Positions 54,911-61,900 of a DNA stretch of 64,000 bases are shown here, piece by piece. How positions within the stretch are numbered: position 1 is the first letter of the stretch; every line of letters starts with the position of its first letter. Below the pieces are notes generated by a model that was not told the origin of the DNA, did no database searches, and saw nothing but the letters and a program-made list of their open reading frames with translations. Location of the stretch: contig NZ_JAKCLJ010000004.1 of NCBI RefSeq assembly GCF_021412565.1, positions 186,001-250,000 on the forward strand, written 5' to 3'. The translations under genes were made by a program, and so were the position numbers. Source of the stretch: Shewanella sp. AS1. GTDB taxonomy: Bacteria; Pseudomonadota; Gammaproteobacteria; Enterobacterales; Shewanellaceae.

Positions 54911-54922
54911 GATTCTTAGTGT

Positions 54923-55278
54923 TGGTGGAGGCGGCGGGACTTGAACCCGCGTCCAAAAAACCTACATCCTCGGCACTACATGCTTAGTCTCTCTTTTGGT
55001 TAACCCGGTAAACTCCGAAAGACAGGATTTTACAAGGCGAGTCCGGTACTGTTTCGCGGTTCACCCCCGAACAAGGTTCCCTCGCTATCAAATGTAAAGG
55101 TGACCATCTTAATACTCTGCCCATTTGAGAAACGTGAGCAAGATGGCTAGCTAGCCTAAGCTGCTAGAGCGTAGTTATCGTCGTTTGCAACTATAACTGT
55201 GCGGCTTTTTACGAGGCCAACCGCCCCTCGGCATGCTCCTAGGGTTTCGTGAATCTTGTCGAATCCAGAATCGCCCCC
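54923..55278 (-). ncRNA. ssrA: tmRNA (transfer-messenger RNA)
   Basis: A 356-base gene on the minus strand. The 5' end GGGGGCG pairs with CGCCTCC of the 3' acceptor, closing with encoded CCA. The T-arm GGTTCAAGTCC is near the 3' end (TTGAACC on the plus strand). The tag reading frame is at 55156-55188 and reads ANDDNYALAA, then TAG. It rescues stalled ribosomes with SmpB. The 3' end is the target of the island, which restores it after insertion. Confidence 0.96.
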
Positions 55279-55387
55279 AAGTACAGTGACGATTGTAACC
55301 CGTGATATCCTCTATTACCAAGGATTAATATTACGCGGGTAATCGTTTGTTCGTTATCCGTACGTTTTGCTTAATAAAACAGATGCT

Positions 55388-55882
55388 TTACTGTTTTACC
55401 GCATTTTTCATCGTACGGGATTTTTCAATCTTCCATTCGCGCTCTTTGGTGTCGTCGCGCTTGTCGTGCTCTTTCTTACCCTTACCTAGGCCGATCTCGA
55501 TTTTTACCCAGGCGCCTTTGCGCCAGTACATTGAGATGGGCACGATAGAGTAGCCTTGGCGTTCGACCAAGCCTTCGAGCTTGTCGAGCTCCTTGCGGTT
55601 CAGCAGCAGCTTTCTATCGCGCATCGGGTCGCAGACCACGTGGGTTGATGCGGTATTGAGCGGCGTGATGGTGCAACCAAACAGGTAGGCTTCACCGCCC
55701 CGCAGGAATACGTAACTCTCCGATAGGTTAACTTTACCCATGCGGATCGATTTGACTTCCCATCCCATCAGGGATAATCCAGCTTCAAATTTCTCTTCGA
55801 ATTTATAGTCGAAGTTAGCCCGTTTATTACGTGCGATAGTCGCTGGTGGGTTCTTTGATTTTTTTGCGTTTTTCTTTGCCAT
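55388..55882 (-). CDS. smpB: SsrA-binding protein SmpB
   Basis: A 164-residue RNA-binding beta-barrel protein that carries tmRNA to stalled ribosomes. ATG 55882 gives the typical start [10 protein letters not shown]; a longer frame to 55912 lacks support. The motifs [34 protein letters not shown] and the basic C-terminal tail (KREWKIEK-type, here [15 protein letters not shown]) match the family. Encoded just upstream of ssrA in the same direction, 109 bases apart, and divergent from ratA. Confidence 0.96.
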   Translation of the reverse strand: MAKKNAKKSKNPPATIARNKRANFDYKFEEKFEAGLSLMGWEVKSIRMGKVNLSESYVFLRGGEAYLFGCTITPLNTASTHVVCDPMRDRKLLLNRKELDKLEGLVERQGYSIVPISMYWRKGAWVKIEIGLGKGKKEHDKRDDTKEREWKIEKSRTMKNAVKQ

Positions 55883-56078
55883 AGGCGGGCTATTATACGC
55901 GCGGTTATCCAATTTGGAATTGGCTTGCAGTAATATTTGTGTTTTTTGGTGGCTTTGAATGCGGGGTTGGCGTTTTTTTAACCTCTGTTGGCGGATTCAC
56001 AGAGATGATCCTAATTTCAGGCCGTGTTAATATCACAGATTATTTTGTCTTTGTCCTTTGTTCCAGGTTAAGCGCTCT

Positions 56079-56510
56079 ATGCCCAAGATATCCCGCAGTG
56101 TGTTAGTTCGTTTCAGTGCCATGCAGATGTATGAGCTGGTAAATGATGTGGAGTCATATAAGGAGTTTCTGCCAGGTTGTGTGGGCGGTAAAGTGCTTGA
56201 GTTTGACGGTAAGACTATGGTGGCCTCGGTAGATGTGTCCAAGGCGGGGATAAGCAAGACCTTTACTACGCGTAATCAGGTGGTGCCGGGCAAGCGAATT
56301 GCGCTGGCGCTGGAAAATGGCCCTTTTAATTATCTCCACGGCGAGTGGCTGTTTACCGAGCTGACAGAGGATGCTTGTAAGGTCAATTTCGAACTGGATT
56401 TTGAGTTTTCAAGTTCTCTTGTGGACTTAGCATTTGGTAAGGTGTTTAAAGATTTGATGTCCTCTATGGTGACGGCTTTTACCAGTCGGGCTAAAGTGAT
56501 TTATCAATAA
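56079..56510 (+). CDS. ratA: START-like RatA/PasT protein (Coq10 family)
   Basis: A 143-residue protein of the polyketide-cyclase/START fold. MPKISRSVLVRFSAMQMYEL, then VNDVESYKEFLPGCVGGKV and FNYLHGEWLF match RatA. E. coli RatA was reported to block 70S assembly; Coq10-like relatives bind ubiquinone, so the family function is still debated. Start ATG 56079. It forms a small operon with ratB, 27 bases apart, and is divergent from smpB. Confidence 0.92.
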   Translation: MPKISRSVLVRFSAMQMYELVNDVESYKEFLPGCVGGKVLEFDGKTMVASVDVSKAGISKTFTTRNQVVPGKRIALALENGPFNYLHGEWLFTELTEDACKVNFELDFEFSSSLVDLAFGKVFKDLMSSMVTAFTSRAKVIYQ

Positions 56511-56537
56511 TTTTCTGATGAAGGAAGTCGTATCCTC

Positions 56538-56867
56538 ATGATAGAACAAGATAATTTTGCAGTTGAAGTCATCTATGCCTTGCCGCATCAGCAAAAGCGC
56601 ATCACAGTAACGGTTGCGCCTGGAACCTCTTGTATCGAGGCGGTAAAACAGAGCGATATTTGCCGCTTTTTTCCTGAAATTGATTTAGAGACAGCTAAGC
56701 TTGGGATCTTCAGCCGTGCGGTTAAGCATGATGAGGTGCTGCAGCCGGGACAGAGGGTTGAAATTTACCGGCCTTTGATTGCCGATCCCAAAGATGTGCG
56801 CCGTAAGCGTGCCGAGAAGGCCAAAGAGGAAGGGCGTGCCAATAAGACCACAGGCGGCCGAGTATAG
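56538..56867 (+). CDS. ratB: RnfH-family ubiquitin-like protein RatB
   Basis: A 109-residue beta-grasp protein of UPF0125/RnfH (RatB). VEVIYALPHQQKRITVTVAPG, CRFFPEIDL, LGIFSRAVKHDEVLQPGQRVEIYRPL and a basic tail RRKRAEKAKEEGRA fit the family. Function is uncertain; it always follows ratA. A hairpin terminator follows 75 bases later, shared with convergent bamE. Confidence 0.93.
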   Translation: MIEQDNFAVEVIYALPHQQKRITVTVAPGTSCIEAVKQSDICRFFPEIDLETAKLGIFSRAVKHDEVLQPGQRVEIYRPLIADPKDVRRKRAEKAKEEGRANKTTGGRV

Positions 56868-56942
56868 CGCGTCGCCCAAAACAGGTCTTAGCTCATGGCA
56901 AAAACTGCAGAAAAGAGCAGAGCAGATAACTGTAGTAAATAG

Positions 56943-56974
56943 AAAAGGCTGAAGCGGGTGCTTCAGCCTTTTGT
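56943..56974. terminator. Bidirectional terminator between ratB and bamE
   Basis: AAAAGGCTGAAGC, loop GGGT, GCTTCAGCCTTTT: a 13-bp stem with A and T runs on both sides, between two convergent genes. Confidence 0.9.
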
Positions 56975-57040
56975 TTTATCTATCCCATAGTGTGAGTACC
57001 ACTAAGTAAATGCCACCAGGAGAATGCTAGCGAGTCTAAC

Positions 57041-57553
57041 TTACTCTTTCGGCTCTTTCTGTTCACTTAAGGTTTCTGGCTTTTTCTCTTCGACTAGAGG
57101 CTTGGCATCCGGGCGAACTTCCGGGTTCAGTGGCACCAGATCCCCTTGGTCACTCTTAAGGCTGGAAAGCTCAGGCAGGCTGCTTTGATCCAGTGGGGTC
57201 GAGAATTCTGCCGACAGCTCATAGTCACCCTCTGCGCTGGTGAGTATGTCACCGTTAAAGCGCAGGACCAGTTCCTTATGGGTGATGCTGGCATCGCGGC
57301 CACTCTTGTAGTGGTAGACGTAGTACCAGGTGTTGTCGGCGAAACTGTCACGCAGTACAGGACGGCCTAAGATATATTCCACCTGCTCCTTGGTCATTTG
57401 TACGCGGAGCTTTTCAACCTGCTGATTTTCCATGTAGTTACCCTGCGGAATATCAGGCTTATAAATCAGCCAGTCAAACACGCTACAACCGCTGAGTGAA
57501 AGCGAAAGCGCTACAGCGCCGAATAGAGTAATGCTTTGTTTTTTTATGCTCAT
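57041..57553 (-). CDS. bamE: Outer membrane assembly lipoprotein BamE (SmpA)
   Basis: A 170-residue lipoprotein with lipobox LSGC near residue 22 and the BamE/SmpA fold: FDWLIYKPDIPQGNYMENQQ, KLRVQMTKEQVEYILGRPVL and WYYVYHYKSG. It belongs to the BAM complex that folds outer membrane beta-barrels. It is longer than the enteric protein (113 residues) because of a Pro/Lys/Glu-rich tail of about 60 residues, a trait often seen in marine gammaproteobacteria. Convergent with ratB. Confidence 0.95.
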   Translation of the reverse strand: MSIKKQSITLFGAVALSLSLSGCSVFDWLIYKPDIPQGNYMENQQVEKLRVQMTKEQVEYILGRPVLRDSFADNTWYYVYHYKSGRDASITHKELVLRFNGDILTSAEGDYELSAEFSTPLDQSSLPELSSLKSDQGDLVPLNPEVRPDAKPLVEEKKPETLSEQKEPKE

Positions 57554-57889
57554 TGAATGCGCTACTTCCCTAAAAATCTGTCGGTCATGATACCCAAGCC
57601 ATCAGTGTGTAACAAGCGCTATCGCGTTTTAATCTCTGCTTGTGTTAGCGATAGCATGGGTGTTTCAAGCAAGCTGTGGATGATGAATCGTTATTTTAAT
57701 GTTCAGTGAGACAGGCAACTTGCCAAGAAGGTTCCTGCTTGCGGGAATAATCTGTGCATATTAAATAGGATTTGTGTGAAGTGGATTGCTTAAACAAAAA
57801 GTTAAACAAAAAAGAGAAACAAAAAGATAGGCAAAAAATTAAACAGCACAGATATCTTGTTTTCATCAATGGAAATTGTGCTAAGTTAA

Positions 57890-57910
57890 ATGTAAAACAT
57901 TTGTTTACAT
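57890..57910. promoter_or_regulatory. Inverted repeat upstream of sonM, candidate operator
   Basis: ATGTAAA-ACATTTG-TTTACAT is a perfect 7+7 inverted repeat with a 7-base spacer, 43 bases before the start of sonM. Inside it AAATGT-AAA-ACATTT forms a second, overlapping palindrome (57888-57902). It resembles TyrR boxes (TGTAAA-N6-TTTACA) but the spacer is one base longer, so no regulator is named. The rest of the 400-base gap is AT-rich with no gene. Confidence 0.5.
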
Positions 57911-57953
57911 GGGTTTAAGTCGATAATGAACAATAAAAAAGTGGCGGACATTG

Positions 57954-58754
57954 ATGGCAAATAGTGGGCGATTAGTTTGCGTGGGAACTGGGCTTACAGT
58001 AGCAGGGCAGATCAGCGTGATCAGTCGCAGTCATATCGAAAATGCCGAGGTGGTATTTGCCTTGGTGCCAGATGCTTTCGCGTTTAACTGGCTAAAAAAA
58101 CTCAATGGCGATGTGCGATCCTTGCAGCCCTATTATGCTCAGGAGGGTGAGGTTAAAAATCGCCGTGAGTCCTATGAGCAGATGGTTGAGGCGATATTAA
58201 CTGAGGTCAGGGCGAATAAACGGGTCGTCTGCGCCCTCTACGGGCATCCTGGCGTGTTTGCCTGTGTCGGCCATATTGCGATTAAACGGGCGAGGCAAGA
58301 GGGTTACCAAGCCCAGATGGAGCCAGGAATTTCGGCTGAGGCCTGTCTTTGGGCGGATTTAGGAATCGATCCTGGTCGCTCTGGCCATCAAAGTTTCGAA
58401 GCCAGCCAGTTTATGTTTTATGATCACACTCCCGATCCTTCGACGCACCTGCTGCTGTGGCAGATAGGCATAGCTGGCGAGCACACTTTAACCGAGTTCC
58501 ACACCAATGCAGACAGATTGCAGATTTTAGTTGAGCACCTAAATCAATGGTATCCGTTGGAGCATGAGGTGATCTTATATGAGGCGGTCAATTTACCCGT
58601 GCAGTCCCCTAGGATTGAGACTATCTTATTGCGTGACTTACCCTTTGCACAATTGAATGCAATAACGACCCTGTTGATCCCGCCCGCTAAAATGATGGGA
58701 GTCAATCATAGGGTGCTGGCTAAGCTTGGTATAACAGAAGCGGATTTAGGTTAA
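57954..58754 (+). CDS. sonM: Split-borosin alpha-N-methyltransferase, SonM-like
   Basis: A 266-residue SAM-dependent tetrapyrrole-methylase-fold enzyme. The start is ATG 57954 (a TTG directly before it is ignored). SAM-binding loop VCVGTGLTVAGQISV near residues 8-22, the ALYGHPGVFACVGHIAI segment near 95, EPGISAEACLWADLGIDPG and SGHQSFEASQFMFYDH follow S. oneidensis SonM as I recall it. The family methylates peptide backbone amides of a separate substrate rather than a fused one. A 71-residue substrate-like gene follows 61 bases downstream, as in S. oneidensis. Also similar to porphyrin methylases by fold, but no haem genes are near. Confidence 0.93.
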   Translation: MANSGRLVCVGTGLTVAGQISVISRSHIENAEVVFALVPDAFAFNWLKKLNGDVRSLQPYYAQEGEVKNRRESYEQMVEAILTEVRANKRVVCALYGHPGVFACVGHIAIKRARQEGYQAQMEPGISAEACLWADLGIDPGRSGHQSFEASQFMFYDHTPDPSTHLLLWQIGIAGEHTLTEFHTNADRLQILVEHLNQWYPLEHEVILYEAVNLPVQSPRIETILLRDLPFAQLNAITTLLIPPAKMMGVNHRVLAKLGITEADLG

Positions 58755-58815
58755 TAGATACCTATGAATTTAAGCAGTAAATTTTGATATAAGACTATGA
58801 CAACAAGGAGAAAGT

Positions 58816-59031
58816 ATGGCAAATTTAGGAGAGTTTTTTGAGAAGCTGGCAAGCGATGCGGCCCTGATGGAAGCTTATCAAGCGGATCCGCAAGCAGTAA
58901 TGCAGGCCAATGGATTATCTGAAGAGGAGATCCAGGCTGTGCTAAGCGGTGACCAAGCTAAACTTAAACAGCTGTCTGGTGACACCAGCCAATATAAATC
59001 GTTTTTATTGATTGTCAGTCCAAAAGAGTAG
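58816..59031 (+). CDS. sonA: Borosin precursor peptide, SonA-like
   Basis: A 71-residue acidic protein after an AAGGAGAAA site. Residues 1-55 are helical (GEFFEKLASDAALMEAYQAD, then NGLSEEEIQAVLSGD), the borosin-binding domain of the Nif11/NHLP-like recognition type. The last 12 residues form the core: a hydrophobic FLLIV at 63-67 ahead of SPKE. In SonA of S. oneidensis two aliphatic residues in this stretch are N-methylated on the backbone. The first GGDEF-protein codon follows after 9 bases. The final natural product, if any, is unknown. Confidence 0.92.
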   Translation: MANLGEFFEKLASDAALMEAYQADPQAVMQANGLSEEEIQAVLSGDQAKLKQLSGDTSQYKSFLLIVSPKE

Positions 59032-59040
59032 TGCCTTATT

Positions 59041-60822
59041 TTGAGAGCAATTAATCAAGTTTTGTTGTTTTTGGCGATCACTGTGGGGAGCCTCTCCACA
59101 GTGTTTGCTGCTGAGGCCGAAAATTACACTCAACAACTTGATGAAATAACTCAGCTATTGCAAACCTCCCCTCAGGAAGCTTCAGATCGGATAGCTAAGC
59201 TGAAGCAAGAGCGCAAGCAGTTGACTCAGGATGAATATGCACGATTAGAGATGTTAAGTAGCATATTACATCTTTATGCCGGCGATTATGTTAGCGCACT
59301 GAATAACCTGGCTTATGCCGAGACCTTAACCAGTGATACCTCATTACTCAATTCGATAGCGCTTTACCAGGCCACTTCTAATATCGCGATAGGTGAGTAC
59401 CAAAAGGCGCTGGATGTGGTCTCTAACAACCTGTCAACTATAGAGCTTTTGGATGGCGTAGAGGTTAAAGCCGATGCCTATTTACGGCTCACCAATATTT
59501 ATCTCGAGCTAGAAGCTTATCAGGAAGTTGAACATTACGCCGAGGCCGCCCTTGAACTGAGCCGGAACGTTAATCCAAAGAATCAATGCTATGCCTTGCT
59601 GATGTTAGCGGCTGCTTCCCTTAATCTGGAGCAATATCAGCAGGCTTATAGTCGATTCACCGCAAGCCGTGACTTTTGCCTGCAGCAGCAGCTCCCGCTG
59701 ATTGCCACCATGTCCGAGAAGGGGCTGGGGATGGTGAATCAAAAACTCGGTAATTATGCCCAAGCCGAGGAGCAGTTAAATAGCGCCTTAGCCGATTATC
59801 AGCCTTTTAATTTCCATGAAGAGATTAATAATATTCACGCTCTGTTAGCTGAGCTCTATTTCGCCTTGAAAGACTATCCGAAAGCGAAAGATTTTGCTAA
59901 CCGGGTTATGAGCATTTCAGATATACAAAGTAATGTTAAACATAAGAAAATGGCTGTTTTTGTCCTATCTGAATTAGCCTATCTCGATGGAGATTATCAG
60001 CAGGCTTATGAGTATTTGAAAGCATTTGACCGTTATCGTGAACAGCTGTTGAATGAAACCAAAACGAAAGCTTACGCCTATCAGGTAGCTAAATTTGAAA
60101 ACGCCGAAAAGAGTCGTGAAATCAAGATGCTCAACAAGGATAGAGCGTTATACAGTGCCCAGCAGAAGGTGATGGAGCTGGAGCGATATAATCAGAGTAT
60201 GGCCTTGATGGCGCTGTTTGGCTGCTCTGTGGCGTTATTGATTTTTGGCCTGAGTATGTATTCACAAAAGCGCAAATATAAGCAGATCTCCCAGCTGGAT
60301 CTCCTCACAGGTATTTATAATCGCGGCACAGGTCAAGATTTGGCGGAAAATCAGTTTGTTAATGTGCTGGCTCGCCAAGGGGAATACAGTGTCATCATGT
60401 TCGATCTTGACCATTTCAAGCTGATTAATGACACCTTGGGCCATAGCGCCGGCGATTGGGTACTAAAACGGGTGACAGATGCTGTGACTCCGCTGCTGGG
60501 GAGTCGCGACCTGTTTGTGCGAATGGGAGGAGAAGAATTCGCTATTTTTCTGCCTAACCAGGATAGTCGGGCTGCAATTGAGCTGGCGGAACGTTGCCGC
60601 TTGGCTATTAGCCAGATCAGCGGTAAGCCTCTATATGCCCAGTTAAGTGTCAGCGCTAGCTTCGGTGTTTGTAGCAATCAGGCTAGCGATCTGAGCCTGG
60701 ATCCCTTGATGACGCGCAGCGATCTTGCCATGTACAGCGCCAAGCATAGTGGTCGAAACTGTGTTGTTGAATATCAGTCTCAGATGTCCAATACAGACCT
60801 TAAAGCAGTAGAAGCTAGCTAG
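59041..60822 (+). CDS. TPR sensor diguanylate cyclase (GGEEF)
   Basis: A 593-residue membrane protein. TTG start with signal peptide cut near VFAAEA, periplasmic tetratricopeptide-type helices (about 25-345), a coiled coil (about 345-375), one membrane segment (about 381-402, MALMALFGCSVALLIFGLSM), then a cytoplasmic GGDEF domain with FDLDHFKLINDTLGH and the catalytic RMGGEEF. The motif is intact, so it probably makes cyclic di-GMP. The RXXD inhibitory site five residues before GGEEF is missing (SRDLFVR), so product inhibition may be weak. It lies 9 bases after sonA, hence likely co-transcribed with sonMA. Confidence 0.93.
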   Translation: MRAINQVLLFLAITVGSLSTVFAAEAENYTQQLDEITQLLQTSPQEASDRIAKLKQERKQLTQDEYARLEMLSSILHLYAGDYVSALNNLAYAETLTSDTSLLNSIALYQATSNIAIGEYQKALDVVSNNLSTIELLDGVEVKADAYLRLTNIYLELEAYQEVEHYAEAALELSRNVNPKNQCYALLMLAAASLNLEQYQQAYSRFTASRDFCLQQQLPLIATMSEKGLGMVNQKLGNYAQAEEQLNSALADYQPFNFHEEINNIHALLAELYFALKDYPKAKDFANRVMSISDIQSNVKHKKMAVFVLSELAYLDGDYQQAYEYLKAFDRYREQLLNETKTKAYAYQVAKFENAEKSREIKMLNKDRALYSAQQKVMELERYNQSMALMALFGCSVALLIFGLSMYSQKRKYKQISQLDLLTGIYNRGTGQDLAENQFVNVLARQGEYSVIMFDLDHFKLINDTLGHSAGDWVLKRVTDAVTPLLGSRDLFVRMGGEEFAIFLPNQDSRAAIELAERCRLAISQISGKPLYAQLSVSASFGVCSNQASDLSLDPLMTRSDLAMYSAKHSGRNCVVEYQSQMSNTDLKAVEAS

Positions 60823-60829
60823 TTTAGCT

Positions 60830-60955
60830 CCCCGCACCTCGCACCTCGCACCTCGCTCCTCGTTCCCCGTTCCCCGTTCCCCGCTCCTCGTTCCCCGTTC
60901 CTCGTTCCCCGTTCCTCGTTCCTCGTTCCCCGCACCTCGTTCCCCGTCTCCCGAA
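60830..60955. repeat. Heptamer tandem array E (CCYCGNN), 18 units
   Basis: Eighteen units in exact phase, mixing CCTCGCA, CCTCGCT, CCTCGTT, CCCCGTT, CCCCGCA and CCCCGCT; two last units (CCCCGTC, TCCCGAA) decay. Positions 1, 2, 4 and 5 are constant (CC-CG) and position 3 alternates C/T. It begins 8 bases after the GGDEF gene stop; no hairpin terminator separates them. Confidence 0.93.
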
Positions 60956-60996
60956 CCTGCCGATACCTGCTTAGACTTTGCATTACAGCTGTTAGA

Positions 60997-61061
60997 TTTG
61001 ATCGCAAGTTTTGATCTTAAGCTTTGAGCCTATGGTTTGATCTTAAGGTTTAACGGCTAGG
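60997..61061. repeat. Degenerate 13-base tandem repeat upstream of aceB
   Basis: Five 13-base blocks in phase: TTTGATCGCAAGT, TTTGATCTTAAGC, TTTGAGCCTATGG, TTTGATCTTAAGG, TTTAACGGCTAGG. The first three letters are constant and blocks two and four differ at one base. It may be a clustered binding site or a minor satellite. Confidence 0.6.
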
Positions 61062-61897
61062 TCGTTTTAAAAAATTTTTAATATTTTTTTAGGTTTAACC
61101 AATATTTTTTTTGATGTTGATCTAGAAACACTATCTTAATTTGTCATGCTTGGTCATTACGCTTATGTGACTTTTACGTTAAGGTAACATTAAAACGGTC
61201 GTTTAAATTAACTTTTGATGAAGTTGTGTTTATCTATATGAATTAATTAGTTATTATTAACATTACTTGCAGGTTAACCTAAACGAGTCTCAGGCTGGGT
61301 TTGACTCTATTTCTCTTATTTGTGTGTAAAAGTAATGTTCCATTAAGTATTTTAATTACGTTATAAATTACTTGTTGATGTTCTTGGGTAAATTGTCAGA
61401 CAACTTTCACACTCTCCATTCTTCTCTATTTTTTTATTTTAAATAATTCTTATTTATTATGCTCTTAATCTTTATTTTTGTTGTTGGTCTTACCAATTTA
61501 TTTAAGCCTTAAATCACCTGGATTGTGTTTTCATGGCAAGGTGGAACTATTGCTAATGCAAACATTTGTCGGTAGGTTTCGTTGAAAACATACATTTGAA
61601 TGTTTTTTGTACTTTCACTTTGTGATCTTTGCTCTCTTTGAGCCCTTTGCGTTGCTGTGAGTGATTTAGCCTGACTTGAACTGAGTCTTCAGTGATATCT
61701 ATAAAGCGAGAAAGTAGAGCGAGAAAACGAATGTGGTGGGCTTCAATGGAAGAGGCTCACAAACCTAGTGGTTTTAGTCTTTGGATTATGTATTTGTGGA
61801 TTAATTATCTGTGGATATAAGTATCTGTGAGATTAAACCTGTGTATAGACAGAGTGGCAATAACGTGCAGCCAATAACGTGGATCATTGGGGGTGAG
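61062..61897 (+). promoter_or_regulatory. AT-rich control region of aceB
   Basis: About 830 bases without a credible gene and with low GC. The clearest element is an inverted repeat at 61585-61606 (AAAACAT-ACATTTGA-ATGTTTT) which encloses ACATT-TG-AATGT. Regulators of the glyoxylate shunt (e.g. PsrA- or FadR-like fatty acid sensors) bind such palindromes, but none can be named from this. A promoter was not fixed. Confidence 0.45.
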
Positions 61898-61900
61898 ATG

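Larger units (their letters stand above)
34939..54922. mobile_element. Integrative island of about 20 kb in ssrA, CP4-57-like
   Basis: Boundaries: ssrA 3' end on the right (54923) and its decayed copy on the left (34939). A P4-type integrase gene lies just inside the right end. A 12-base sequence TTGGAATACCAA occurs inside the left end (35028) and inverted inside the right end (54760), as expected for integrase arm sites. Cargo such as AlpA, a RadC/YfjY-like protein and a YagK/YfjJ-domain protein recalls E. coli CP4-57, which also uses ssrA. No capsid, portal or conjugation genes were found, so it is probably a satellite or genomic island moved by another element. Confidence 0.78.

Noticed and set aside
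54923..55000. tRNA gene at the island border
   Set aside because: The T-arm and CCA end belong to tmRNA; the 5' half, the tag frame and the full 356-base length show ssrA.
57954..58754. Uroporphyrinogen or precorrin methyltransferase
   Set aside because: The fold is shared, but the downstream 71-residue precursor and motif order fit SonM-type borosin enzymes, and no haem or cobalamin genes are near.
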